A DNA stretch of 64,000 nt. Origin: Faeciplasma sp045660445 (GTDB lineage: Bacteria; Bacillota; Clostridia; Oscillospirales; Ruminococcaceae). The stretch lies in contig JAZRDR010000012.1 of NCBI GenBank assembly GCA_045660445.1, positions 1-64,000 on the forward strand, read 5' to 3'. Position numbers and translations under genes: made by a program. Positions 42,931 through 50,917 of this stretch are shown here, piece after piece. The notes beneath the pieces were generated by a model. That model did no database searches and had not been told where the DNA came from. It was given only the letters and a program-made list of their open reading frames with translations. Every line of letters begins with the position of its first letter. The stretch's first letter is position 1.

Positions 42931-44109
42931 TTAAAACTTAACTTGCCAGCGTTCGCTGTATTTGGTTCTTACAGGCGGCTCGGATGCTTCTTTGGCCTTG
43001 GCTTCGGATTCACTTGCACGCTCGCTTAAAAGCTTATCAAAAAGCTCTTCGTCCATCGGGATGCTGATTTTTTGGTTGCCCAGCCAAGATGACAGATAAG
43101 CAGCATTAGAAATGGTCAGCTCATTAACGCCTTCATATCCGTTTGCGATAAGCTCTTCTCCAAAGAATATTCTATTCACAAAGTTCTGAATAATTCCAGC
43201 GTGAGCGCTTCCTGAATCGTTTGAAATTATCTCTTCATAGTCAAGATCAGCCTCGATAAAGCTGTTTTTCTCTTCAAAGCAGGTCTTTCTTTCGGATTCC
43301 TTAAGGCGCCACCACTTTAAGCAGTTGTTTTCCAAAACGATCTTTCCCAAGTCGCCGCAAATTTCAAGGCGGTTTGTGCCGGGAAGCTCGCCTGTCGAGG
43401 TGATGAACGTGCCTGTTGCACCATTTGCATAGCGTGCGAATATGGTGACGTCATCCTCCACCTCGATATTGTGGTATTTGGCTTCATCACAAAAAGCAGT
43501 TATTTCTGTCGGCATTCCGCAGATCCACTGCCAAAGGTCGAGATTATGGGGGGCTTGATTTAAAAGCACTCCCCCGCCCTCACCGTTCCAGGTTGCACGC
43601 CAATCACCTGAATCATAGTAAAACTGAGTGCGATACCAGTTTGTGATATTCCAGTTAACTCGTTTAAGCTCGCCAAGCTCGCCGCTTGAAACGATCTCCT
43701 TTGCTTTGATAAACAAAGGATTGGTGCGCTGATTGAACATGATGGCAAACACCTTGCCACTGTTTTTGGCAACCTCGTTTAATGCTTTTGCTTTGGAAAC
43801 ACACACATCCTCGGGCTTTTCGACCAAAACGTGCATTCCGTGGCTTAAACAATATGATGCAATGTCAGCATGACTCCTATGAGGAACAGACACGATAACC
43901 GCATCGACTCTTCCGCTTGAAAGCATTTGCTTATAGTCGGTAAATCCCATTACCTCGGGGAGGTATTTGGCATAATGCAAAAGCCTTGCCTCGTTAATGT
44001 CGCAGATAGCCGTCAGCTTTGCACCGACGATCTTGCCCGACAAAAGACAGCTTGCGTGTGCCGAGCCGATATTTCCAACGCCGATAATTCCGATTCTTAA
44101 AGTATCCAC
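42931..44109 (-). CDS. Gfo/Idh/MocA oxidoreductase (second paralog)
   Basis: A 392-residue NAD(P)-dependent sugar or inositol dehydrogenase. The Rossmann motif GVGNIGSAHASCL lies at the N-terminus, VEKPEDVCVSK near residue 97 carries the catalytic Lys, and GGGVLLNQAPHNLDLWQW near 185 carries the active-site His. The middle and end differ from its neighbour at 44131, yet the two clearly share ancestry (MFNQRTNPLF, YDSGDWRATWNGEGGGV). It is the last gene of a four-gene operon with two sugar isomerase-like proteins. The C-terminal 30 residues are charged and specific to this copy. The substrate is unknown. Confidence 0.92.
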   Translation of the reverse strand: MDTLRIGIIGVGNIGSAHASCLLSGKIVGAKLTAICDINEARLLHYAKYLPEVMGFTDYKQMLSSGRVDAVIVSVPHRSHADIASYCLSHGMHVLVEKPEDVCVSKAKALNEVAKNSGKVFAIMFNQRTNPLFIKAKEIVSSGELGELKRVNWNITNWYRTQFYYDSGDWRATWNGEGGGVLLNQAPHNLDLWQWICGMPTEITAFCDEAKYHNIEVEDDVTIFARYANGATGTFITSTGELPGTNRLEICGDLGKIVLENNCLKWWRLKESERKTCFEEKNSFIEADLDYEEIISNDSGSAHAGIIQNFVNRIFFGEELIANGYEGVNELTISNAAYLSSWLGNQKISIPMDEELFDKLLSERASESEAKAKEASEPPVRTKYSERWQVKF

Positions 44110-44130
44110 GATATCCTCCGTGAGTGAGAA

Positions 44131-45303
44131 TTATCTATTTCCGCTGTATGTACCTCTGGTGTCGGCAAATACAGCTTCGGTTTCATCCTTGCGACGAGAA
44201 GTCTTAACGCGCTTCATAAGTTCTTCGTAATAGAGGTCTTCGTCGATAGGAAGTGTAACCTCCTTGCCCAAGAAGGAAGAAAGATGCATAGCGTTTGAAA
44301 GAATAAGTCCGTTAATGCCTTCAGAGCCGTGAGCAACAAGCGGCTCGCCGCGCAAGATTGCGCCGCCCCAAGCATTGATAACGCCAATGTGATCTTCATG
44401 CTTTCCATCAGTTTCAACCTTAACCTCGGTTGCCTTAAGGTTGCCAAAAGGAACCTTGTTGGTTGCCGAGAATTCCTGTTCGCTCATTTCAAATTCAAGA
44501 ACATGAAGTCCGCTATAATCAGCAACGATCTTTGCCTTATCCATCTGGATCTCGAAACGGTTGGTGCCCTTTGCGTCACCGGTTGTTGTGACGAACACAC
44601 CTGTTGCACCGTTTGCATATTCACAATATGTAGTAACATCGTCTTCTACTTCGATGTCATGCCACTTTCCATAGTGCAAATGAGACTGAACCTTAACAGG
44701 AAGTCCGCAGATCCACTGCCAAAGGTCGAGATTATGAGGGCACTGATTCAAAAGAACGCCGCCGCCTTCGCCCGACCATGTTGCACGCCAGCTACCCGAA
44801 TCATAATATGCCTGAGGACGATACCAGTCAGTGATGATCCAGATGGTGCGGCGGATCTCGCCGTATTTACCCGACTTAACAAGCTCGCGCATTTTTCTGT
44901 AAATATGGTTGGTGCGCTGGTTGAACATCATACCGAAAACAACTTCGGGATGCTTTTCAGCCTCTTCGTTCATTTCACGAACCTGCTTGGTATATACGCC
45001 TGCAGGTTTTTCAACCATAACGTGAATTCCACGCTTCATGCATTCGATAGCATATTTTGTGTGACCATAGTGAGGAATTGCGATCAAGCAAGCGTCGATT
45101 TCACCTGAATCGAGCATCTCCTCTGCTGTGTTAAATGTCAAAACATCAGTAGAGAGATTTTTCTTGAACCATTCAATTCTTTCGGGGTTAATGTCAGCAA
45201 CAGCTCTTAAAACAAAGTCGGGGCAGCTGCCCTTTAAGACGTTTGCAGAATGGCCGGTGCCCATGTTTCCGATACCGATGATACCGAGTCTGATTTTGTC
45301 CAT
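44131..45303 (-). CDS. Gfo/Idh/MocA oxidoreductase (first paralog)
   Basis: A 390-residue dehydrogenase. GIGNMGTGHSANVL is the nucleotide loop, VEKPAGVYTKQ carries the catalytic Lys, and GGGVLLNQCPHNLDLWQW the active-site His. It is similar along its whole length to the next gene downstream (21 bases away), suggesting gene duplication and either consecutive oxidation steps or a mixed oligomer. It follows the isomerase-like gene by 16 bases, so it is the same operon. The family oxidises sugars, inositols or glycosides at a ring hydroxyl. Confidence 0.93.
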   Translation of the reverse strand: MDKIRLGIIGIGNMGTGHSANVLKGSCPDFVLRAVADINPERIEWFKKNLSTDVLTFNTAEEMLDSGEIDACLIAIPHYGHTKYAIECMKRGIHVMVEKPAGVYTKQVREMNEEAEKHPEVVFGMMFNQRTNHIYRKMRELVKSGKYGEIRRTIWIITDWYRPQAYYDSGSWRATWSGEGGGVLLNQCPHNLDLWQWICGLPVKVQSHLHYGKWHDIEVEDDVTTYCEYANGATGVFVTTTGDAKGTNRFEIQMDKAKIVADYSGLHVLEFEMSEQEFSATNKVPFGNLKATEVKVETDGKHEDHIGVINAWGGAILRGEPLVAHGSEGINGLILSNAMHLSSFLGKEVTLPIDEDLYYEELMKRVKTSRRKDETEAVFADTRGTYSGNR

Positions 45304-45319
45304 ATGTTTTCCTCCTTAA

Positions 45320-46069
45320 TTAAAATCCACAGGATTTAAGATATTTATAGCTTCTTGCCAGGCAGTCAAATGGATCCTCGCCGTTGCAGTCATCCTGTTC
45401 GACGAGCATATATTTTGTGCCCGAAGCCTCTGCGCATTTGAAAATTCTATCGAAGTTGATATTACCCTCGCCCACGACAGTCATCTTTCTACCATAGGAG
45501 AAGTCCTTCAAGTGAATTACAGGGATTCTTCCGGCGAGCTTTTCGCACCACTGTGCAGGATCTCCTCCGCCGGCGGTTACCCAGAAAGTATCGAGTGTGA
45601 AACCAAGCTCATCGGGAGCAAAGGAATCAGCCAAATGCTCGATAATAAGCTTGCCTTCGACTTTCTTAAACTCTTGATCGTGGTTGTGATACATAAAAAG
45701 TTTGCCCGATTCTTTGATCTTCTTGGCAACGGGAGTGTACTTTTCGATCCAACCCTTGGGTGTGTCGTCATAAGCTTCAAGCTTAAACTCCTGCCAGCCA
45801 AAGCCGATGTGAGGGCAACCAAAGATCTCGTGATCGTGAATTACCTTGTCGATATCACCGATAAGCTTTGCAGGGGGAGTGTGGGTTATAACGCAGTTAA
45901 GATCGTTTTTTGCAAGCTCCTGTTTAAGCCACTCAGCCTCGAACTCGCAGGTGCCCGAAACCTGAACGTTTTTATAGCCAATGTCGGCAATTTTCTTGAG
46001 TGTTTCGGAAAATGAATCAAGGTCTTTGCAATAATCTCTTACTGTGAAAAGTTGTGCACCAATTTGCAT
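45320..46069 (-). CDS. Sugar phosphate isomerase/epimerase-like TIM barrel protein
   Basis: A 249-residue xylose-isomerase-like barrel (AP endonuclease 2 fold). The metal-binding residues are in MYHNHDQEF (His), FTLDTFWVTAGG (Asp), VIHLKDFS (His and Asp) and LVEQD (Glu). Family members isomerise or epimerise keto-sugars, or cleave 3-keto-glycosides. Together with the adjoining dehydrogenases this suggests an oxidise-then-rearrange pathway, like YcjS/YcjR or DgpA/DgpBC. This is a family-level inference. A GGAGGA site precedes the ATG. Confidence 0.88.
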   Translation of the reverse strand: MQIGAQLFTVRDYCKDLDSFSETLKKIADIGYKNVQVSGTCEFEAEWLKQELAKNDLNCVITHTPPAKLIGDIDKVIHDHEIFGCPHIGFGWQEFKLEAYDDTPKGWIEKYTPVAKKIKESGKLFMYHNHDQEFKKVEGKLIIEHLADSFAPDELGFTLDTFWVTAGGGDPAQWCEKLAGRIPVIHLKDFSYGRKMTVVGEGNINFDRIFKCAEASGTKYMLVEQDDCNGEDPFDCLARSYKYLKSCGF

Positions 46070-46084
46070 AATACATCCTCCTTA

Positions 46085-46939
46085 TCAGATAAGCTTTTTG
46101 AAAGCATCGCATGCAGCATTGAATGCTGTATCACTGTCGGGATATGTATAAAGTGCTCCAACCTTCGATTCCTCGCCTGCTCTTTCAAGCTCAGCAAGGC
46201 CCTTGAATACGGTCAAGTGAGGCTCGATAGTGAAAGCGTTACCGCCGCGAGCGATAAAGTCAGTAACGATGTGTGCAACATTAGCGTTACCGCAACCTGC
46301 AGGAACAACCCTGCCATCAAACATGGCATCCTTAACGTGCATATATTTTGTATGATCCTTTAAAAGCTCCCAAGCTTTTAAGGTGTCAACTCCAGACTGG
46401 ATATAGTTGGCGGGATCAAAAACGTTGCAAAGTGAAGGAATCTCTGTCAAAAGCTCAAGTACACGCTCGGGCACGTCACCGTAAATTCCCTTTTCGTTTT
46501 CGTGACACAAAGAAACTTTATAAGGCTGGGCAAGCTCTGCCATAAGGGAGAGACGATAAACAACCTCGTTTTTGAATTCCGAGTATTCGTGTCCGCGAGG
46601 GATATAATATGAGAACATGCGAATATTTTCACATTCCATAGCTGCTGCTATATCAAGAGTGTGCTTATACTTATCCAAATGAGCTTTAAAATCGTCATTA
46701 AGAACATCTATCTTGCCGATTGGCGAGCCGATGCTCCACGCACTCAAGCCATTGTCAAAAAGCTTGGTTTTGATTTCCTTGGCCTGATCGACAGAAATGT
46801 CGGAGATATTTCCGAATTCAGTTCCTCTGATCTCGATGCCGTTAAGAGCATTTCTTTTCATCGCTTCGATCTGATGATCGATGTTTCCGCCTGCTTCATC
46901 GGCAAAGGCGAATATTTTAATATTTCTGTCAGTATTCAT
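46085..46939 (-). CDS. Sugar phosphate isomerase/epimerase-like TIM barrel protein, operon leader
   Basis: A 284-residue TIM barrel of the same superfamily but a different subgroup from the next gene. The metal residues are in LCHENEKGIYGD (His/Glu), NVFDPANYIQSG (Asp), MHVKDAMFDGRVVPAGCGNANV (His) and FTIEPHL (Glu). It is the first gene after the operon promoter, with a GGAGG site. No transporter or kinase is encoded nearby, so substrate entry depends on genes elsewhere. Confidence 0.88.
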   Translation of the reverse strand: MNTDRNIKIFAFADEAGGNIDHQIEAMKRNALNGIEIRGTEFGNISDISVDQAKEIKTKLFDNGLSAWSIGSPIGKIDVLNDDFKAHLDKYKHTLDIAAAMECENIRMFSYYIPRGHEYSEFKNEVVYRLSLMAELAQPYKVSLCHENEKGIYGDVPERVLELLTEIPSLCNVFDPANYIQSGVDTLKAWELLKDHTKYMHVKDAMFDGRVVPAGCGNANVAHIVTDFIARGGNAFTIEPHLTVFKGLAELERAGEESKVGALYTYPDSDTAFNAACDAFKKLI

Positions 46940-46992
46940 TTACATACCTCCCAAATATTGAACAATATCAAGACCATATAATGGCTAATATT

Positions 46993-47020
46993 ATTATAAC
47001 ACACCCCTATAATTTTGCAA
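46993..47020 (-). promoter_or_regulatory. Promoter of the Gfo/Idh-isomerase operon
   Basis: Minus-strand TTGCAA (47015-47020) and TATAAT (46993-46998) have a 16-base spacer. The weak -35 box fits a promoter that needs an activator. Confidence 0.6.
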
Positions 47021-47036
47021 TATAATAATATAAAAC

Positions 47037-47066
47037 TTTTATTGCGTAAAACGAAATTTTTATTGC
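47037..47066 (-). promoter_or_regulatory. Direct repeats upstream of the operon promoter
   Basis: TTTTATTGC occurs at 47037-47045 and 47058-47066, 21 bases apart (two helical turns), just upstream of the -35 box. This is the usual geometry for a paired activator site such as AraC-type proteins. The regulator is not in the window. Confidence 0.4.
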
Positions 47067-47152
47067 AAAAAATCGAATATGTTCTGCATTAGCGCATTAA
47101 AACGAAAGATTTTATAAATAGCCGGATGAAGCTAAAAATATCTTATAATCGC

Positions 47153-47181
47153 TTGCAATATTTCATGATTTATGATACAAT
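47153..47181 (+). promoter_or_regulatory. Promoter of the SRP RNA gene
   Basis: TTGCAA (47153-47158) and TACAAT (47176-47181) have a 17-base spacer, and the predicted start falls at the 5' end of the RNA. Confidence 0.7.
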
Positions 47182-47188
47182 GATTTAT

Positions 47189-47322
47189 GCCAATCCGAGA
47201 AGCGGGTGTGCGGGTCCTGTGCAACAAGGCGCTGTGAACCATGTCAGGCGGGGAACCGAGCAGCATTAAGCAGTTAGCTTTGTGTGACGCAGTCTCGCCT
47301 GCACACCTACTTGTCGGATTGG
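47189..47322 (+). ncRNA. ffs: Signal recognition particle RNA, small bacterial type
   Basis: A long hairpin RNA. The outer stem CCAATCCGA/TCGGATTGG closes it, then GGGTGTGC pairs with GCACACC. The apical SRP domain shows GTCAGG-CGGGGAA and GAGCAGC, the asymmetric and symmetric loops bound by Ffh. It targets membrane proteins co-translationally. A T-rich run follows, then dnaX at 47348, the same neighbourhood as scr-dnaX in Bacillus. Confidence 0.93.
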
Positions 47323-47347
47323 ATTTTATTTTAAAGGAGTGGAATGA

Positions 47348-48949
47348 ATGTATACTGCGCTATACCGCAAATGGAGACCGCAAAGCTTTGATGACGTTAT
47401 ATCTCAGCCGCATATTACAACCACTCTGTCCCGTCAGATCGCCGAGGGGAAAACTGCTCATGCATATCTCTTTACGGGATCTCGTGGAACGGGAAAAACC
47501 ACCTGTGCAAGAATCTTTGCAAAGGCGATAAACTGCCTGAACCCACAAGATGGCAAGCCGTGCTTGGAGTGTGAGATCTGCCGCGGCGCAGAATCGGGCT
47601 CGCTTTCTGACATTATCGAGATCGACGCTGCTTCGAACACGGGTGTTGACGATATCAGAGAATTAAGAGACTCGACAATTTACACTCCCGAGCTTTGCAA
47701 ATATAAGGTCTACATTATCGACGAGGTGCATATGCTCTCGAATCAGGCATTCAATGCGCTGTTGAAGATAATGGAAGAGCCGCCCGAACACGTTAAGTTC
47801 ATCTTGGCAACGACAGAGGTTCATAAGGTTCCTGCAACGATAATCTCGAGATGCCAGCGATTTGACTTTAGACGAATAAGACCTGAGGATATTTCTGCAA
47901 GACTTAAATATATTGCAAGTGCAGAAGGCTTTAATCTTCAAGATGATGCCTCTTTACTGATTGCAAGAATTGCTGACGGTGCGATGCGTGATGCTTTGTC
48001 ACTTTTAGATCAGTGCGTGGCATATTCAACAAACATTGATCTGGGCGTTGTATCTGATGCTGCAGGAATTGCAGGAAGAGACTATTTATTTGATATATTA
48101 GAGGCTGTTGCAGATTGCAACATCTCTCTTGCTGTTTCGAAAACGGACGAGCTTTATTCAAAGTCGAAAGACATGACACGCCTTTGCGACGAGCTTTTGT
48201 TCCAGATGAGAAACTTAATGCTTATAAAAACAGTTCCCGACAAGACCGAGCTTTTGGCTTGTCTCGATTCAGAGGTTGAAAGGCTTAAGGAAATCAGTTC
48301 GAAGCTTAGCGTTGACGATATTCTTTATAAGCTTGATATTTTGCAGGAATGCTCGCAGAGAATGCAAAAGTGTGTATCCAAGCGCACCGAGTTTGAGATG
48401 AGCTTAGTTAAGCTTTGTTCTGTAAGAGCAAGTGCTGCGAAATCGGCGCCAGCGGGCGATGTGAGCGCGCTTGCCGAAAGAATCGTTATGCTCGAGCGTG
48501 AGATCGCAAGGCTGAAAAAATCGGGTATAGCCCCTTTAAAAGAGGTTGAGCCTGAAAAGGAATCCCCAAAGGAAGTCAGCGCACCGGCGCCCACCGCCGA
48601 GGAACTCCCGAAAATCGAGAATTCCGAGCGCAAGCCTTGTGCCCAGTGGGACGCTATCTTGGAACGCTTGACCGAGGTGAACCCCGGATGTGCAGGAGCT
48701 TTAAGAGGCTCGAAAGCGTTTATTCAGGGAAATTACCTGCTTATATCCGTTAAAAACAAGTTCTTCTTAGGGCTTTTCAAAAAGCCCGAGAATGCAGCCT
48801 CCTTAAGAGACGTTGCTAAGGAAATAACGGGTGTGACATATTCGATCAGAGCAAAGTGCGATGAAACCGAGGAGACTCAGGACAGAGATCCCATTGCAGA
48901 GCTTATTGAAAGAGCAAAAAATGCCGATATACCGGTAGATATAAATTGA
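47348..48949 (+). CDS. dnaX: DNA polymerase III subunit gamma/tau
   Basis: A 533-residue clamp-loader ATPase. Walker A FTGSRGTGKTTCA is near residues 42-54, a zinc module is formed by cysteines in CARIFAKAINCLNPQDGKPCLECEICRG (in part), DEVHML is Walker B, and IISRCQRFDF is the SRC motif. The C-terminal third is a Pro/Glu-rich linker and a tau-like end. AAAGGAG precedes the ATG. It sits between the SRP RNA and ybaB-recR, a conserved order. No obvious slippery sequence for a short gamma form was noticed. Confidence 0.96.
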   Translation: MYTALYRKWRPQSFDDVISQPHITTTLSRQIAEGKTAHAYLFTGSRGTGKTTCARIFAKAINCLNPQDGKPCLECEICRGAESGSLSDIIEIDAASNTGVDDIRELRDSTIYTPELCKYKVYIIDEVHMLSNQAFNALLKIMEEPPEHVKFILATTEVHKVPATIISRCQRFDFRRIRPEDISARLKYIASAEGFNLQDDASLLIARIADGAMRDALSLLDQCVAYSTNIDLGVVSDAAGIAGRDYLFDILEAVADCNISLAVSKTDELYSKSKDMTRLCDELLFQMRNLMLIKTVPDKTELLACLDSEVERLKEISSKLSVDDILYKLDILQECSQRMQKCVSKRTEFEMSLVKLCSVRASAAKSAPAGDVSALAERIVMLEREIARLKKSGIAPLKEVEPEKESPKEVSAPAPTAEELPKIENSERKPCAQWDAILERLTEVNPGCAGALRGSKAFIQGNYLLISVKNKFFLGLFKKPENAASLRDVAKEITGVTYSIRAKCDETEETQDRDPIAELIERAKNADIPVDIN

Positions 48950-48968
48950 TATTTGAAGGAGATTAGTT

Positions 48969-49313
48969 ATGAAAGCAAGAATTCCCGGAGGTATGAACTC
49001 CCCCCAGAATATGAACTCGATGATCCGTCAGGCTCAGAAGATGCAGGAAGATATGGCTGCATTCCAGGAAGCTTTGGAAGCAAAGGAATTTAAAGCATCT
49101 GTTGGCGGCGGCGCTGTTGAGATCACTATGAACGGCAAGCGCGAGGTTTTGGGCGTTTCCATTAAGCCCGAGGTTGTTGATCCTGAAGACATTGAGATGC
49201 TTGAAGATTTGATCGCTTCTGCCGTTAACGAGGTTTTGTCTAACATCGAAACCGAATCTGCAGAAGGTATGCAGAAGATCACAGGCGGCGTTAACTTGCC
49301 GGGTGTATTCTGA
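48969..49313 (+). CDS. YbaB/EbfC family nucleoid-associated protein
   Basis: A 114-residue DNA-binding protein. It has the family blocks MNSMIRQAQKMQEDMAAFQEALEAK, VEITMNGKREVLGVSIKPEVV and DLIASAVNEVL. It coats DNA and works near RecR/DnaX. The stop overlaps the recR ATG by one base (TGATG), so translation is coupled. AAGGAG precedes the ATG. Confidence 0.95.
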   Translation: MKARIPGGMNSPQNMNSMIRQAQKMQEDMAAFQEALEAKEFKASVGGGAVEITMNGKREVLGVSIKPEVVDPEDIEMLEDLIASAVNEVLSNIETESAEGMQKITGGVNLPGVF

Positions 49314-49915
49314 TGGCTGACGCTAACGCTTTGCCGCTTACCCTTTTGGCCGAGCAATTTGCAAAGCTTCCGGGTATCGGCATGAAGACCGCGCAAAGGC
49401 TTGCGTATTTCGTTATGTCGATGACTGACGATGAAGCTGAGGCCTTTGCAAAGGCGATCATCTATGCACACAAAACGGTACATACTTGTTCGGTTTGTCA
49501 AAATCTTACCGACAAGGCTGTTTGCCCGATATGCGATGATAAATCAAGAGATCACTCGGTAATTTGCGTGGTCGAAGGCCCGAAGGACGTTTCGGCATTC
49601 GAAAGAACACGCGAATATAAGGGCGTATATCACGTTTTGCACGGGCTTATTTCCCCTATCGACGGGGTAACTCCCGATAAGCTTAGAATTACAGAGCTTT
49701 TGCAAAGAATCGCTAAAGACGACGTGAGAGAAGTTATTATGGCAACAAACCCCACGCCAGAAGGCGAGGCAACTGCCATGTATATCTCGAAGCTTTTAAA
49801 GCCCTTGGGAATCAAGGTGACAAGGCTTGCATTCGGTCTGCCTATCGGTGCGATCTTGGAATATGCCGACGAAGTCACTCTTTATAAAGCCCTTGAAAAC
49901 AGAAACGAGATTTAA
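49313..49915 (+). CDS. recR: Recombination protein RecR
   Basis: A 200-residue gap-repair protein of the RecFOR pathway. It has a helix-hairpin-helix (LPGIGMKTAQRLAYFV), a C4 zinc finger (CSVCQNLTDKAVCPICDD), and a Toprim domain (ICVVEGPKDVSAFE, then MATNPTPEGEATAMYISKLL). It follows ybaB with a one-base overlap and tadA follows one base after its stop, so the genes form one operon. Confidence 0.97.
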   Translation: MADANALPLTLLAEQFAKLPGIGMKTAQRLAYFVMSMTDDEAEAFAKAIIYAHKTVHTCSVCQNLTDKAVCPICDDKSRDHSVICVVEGPKDVSAFERTREYKGVYHVLHGLISPIDGVTPDKLRITELLQRIAKDDVREVIMATNPTPEGEATAMYISKLLKPLGIKVTRLAFGLPIGAILEYADEVTLYKALENRNEI

Positions 49916-49916
49916 T

Positions 49917-50408
49917 ATGCTTTCTGATAAACTTTATATGCAAGAGGCTCTTAATTTGGCGCGAATTGCTGCCGAAGAGGGTGAAACCCCTGTAGGTGCA
50001 GTTGTTGTGAAGAAATCAACGGGCGAAATTATTGGCCGTGGATATAACAAGCGCGAGACTGCGAAATCCCCTCTTGCTCACGCAGAGATAATGGCGCTTG
50101 ATGAGGCAAGCCGCACTCTTGGTGGATGGCGAGTTGTGGACAGCGTTTTGTATGTTACGCTTGAGCCTTGCCCGATGTGCGCGGGCGCTATCATTAACTC
50201 GCGGATAGACAAGGTCGTGTTTGGCGCAAGCGACAAAAAAGCCGGCTCGTGTGGGTCTGTAATAAATCTATTTGAGCTTGATTATAACCATAAGCCTGAA
50301 ATTGTTTCGGGCGTTATGGAAGAAGAGTGTGCAGGCGTGCTATCTGAATTCTTTAAAGAGCTTAGAAAAACAAAAGTTCCATATAAAAAGAAGATCCCAA
50401 CTGAATAA
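49917..50408 (+). CDS. tadA: tRNA adenosine deaminase TadA
   Basis: A 163-residue zinc deaminase that makes inosine at the wobble position of tRNA-Arg(ACG). The zinc site is HAEIMAL with PCPMCAGAI, and the base-binding NxE region fits. The start at 49917 lies one base after the recR stop with only a weak ribosome site, so it relies on coupling. In Bacillus this gene precedes scr-dnaX; here it ends the cluster. A terminator overlaps its last codons. Confidence 0.95.
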   Translation: MLSDKLYMQEALNLARIAAEEGETPVGAVVVKKSTGEIIGRGYNKRETAKSPLAHAEIMALDEASRTLGGWRVVDSVLYVTLEPCPMCAGAIINSRIDKVVFGASDKKAGSCGSVINLFELDYNHKPEIVSGVMEEECAGVLSEFFKELRKTKVPYKKKIPTE

Positions 50409-50421
50409 GTCGGGATCTTTT
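50390..50421 (+). terminator. Terminator of dnaX-ybaB-recR-tadA
   Basis: AAGATCCC and GGGATCTT pair across the tadA stop codon, followed by TTTTATTT. Confidence 0.85.
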
Positions 50422-50433
50422 TATTTATTAAGA

Positions 50434-50739
50434 TTATTTTTTGTCCTTAACAAGGTCGATTCTGTAAACATAGTCAAGGTTTACAAGCTTTTCGTTGCCG
50501 TTTTTAATTTCTAACGACACCCAATTATCCTCGATATTGGCAACTATGCCTGTTGCACTGTAATTATCAGAATACATTACGACCTTCTGACCGATATATT
50601 TTTTAACCAATTCGTTTGTCATACGCTTCATCCTCTTTCTGCGTCTTAAATTCATCCGCCTTTTCTTTCTTCGCTGCGCAGGCAGTATAACTACAAACAT
50701 AATGAACCATATATACCAAAAAGACCAGATCGGGTCCAT
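50434..50739 (-). CDS. Membrane-anchored small protein, unknown function
   Basis: A 101-residue protein. An N-terminal hydrophobic segment (WSFWYIWFIMFVVILP) is followed by a very basic stretch (RRKKRRMNLRRRKRMKR) and a compact beta-rich end (LVKKYIGQKVVMYSDNYSATGIVANIEDNWVSLEIKNG). That end resembles small Sm-like or DUF6897-type modules, but the family is uncertain. The basic stretch could bind RNA or membrane phosphates. An internal ATG after the basic run could give a short soluble form. It is monocistronic by position, convergent with tadA. Confidence 0.65.
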   Translation of the reverse strand: MDPIWSFWYIWFIMFVVILPAQRRKKRRMNLRRRKRMKRMTNELVKKYIGQKVVMYSDNYSATGIVANIEDNWVSLEIKNGNEKLVNLDYVYRIDLVKDKK

Positions 50740-50794
50740 ACATACCGCCTCCTTATATTTTTATTATATATTTTATTGATGATTTGTCAAGACG

Positions 50795-50852
50795 TGATCT
50801 GACCGCTCGCACCTGCGGGGCTGCCGCCCTTCTCGCAGACGCTCGCTTATCA
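50795..50852. repeat. GC-rich intergenic block E
   Basis: A short GC-rich stretch with GCGGGG/GCCGC words lies between the small membrane protein and the tuf terminator. It is weaker than blocks A, C and D. Confidence 0.35.
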
Positions 50853-50854
50853 AG

Positions 50855-50890
50855 CAAAAAGAAAACCCCAAGGAATTAACCTTGGGGTTT
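50855..50890 (-). terminator. Terminator of tuf
   Basis: AAACCCCAAGG and CCTTGGGGTTT form an 11-pair stem, followed on the minus strand by TTCTTTTTG. Confidence 0.9.
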
Positions 50891-50917
50891 ATTGGTTTGT
50901 TAATGATCAACAATCAA

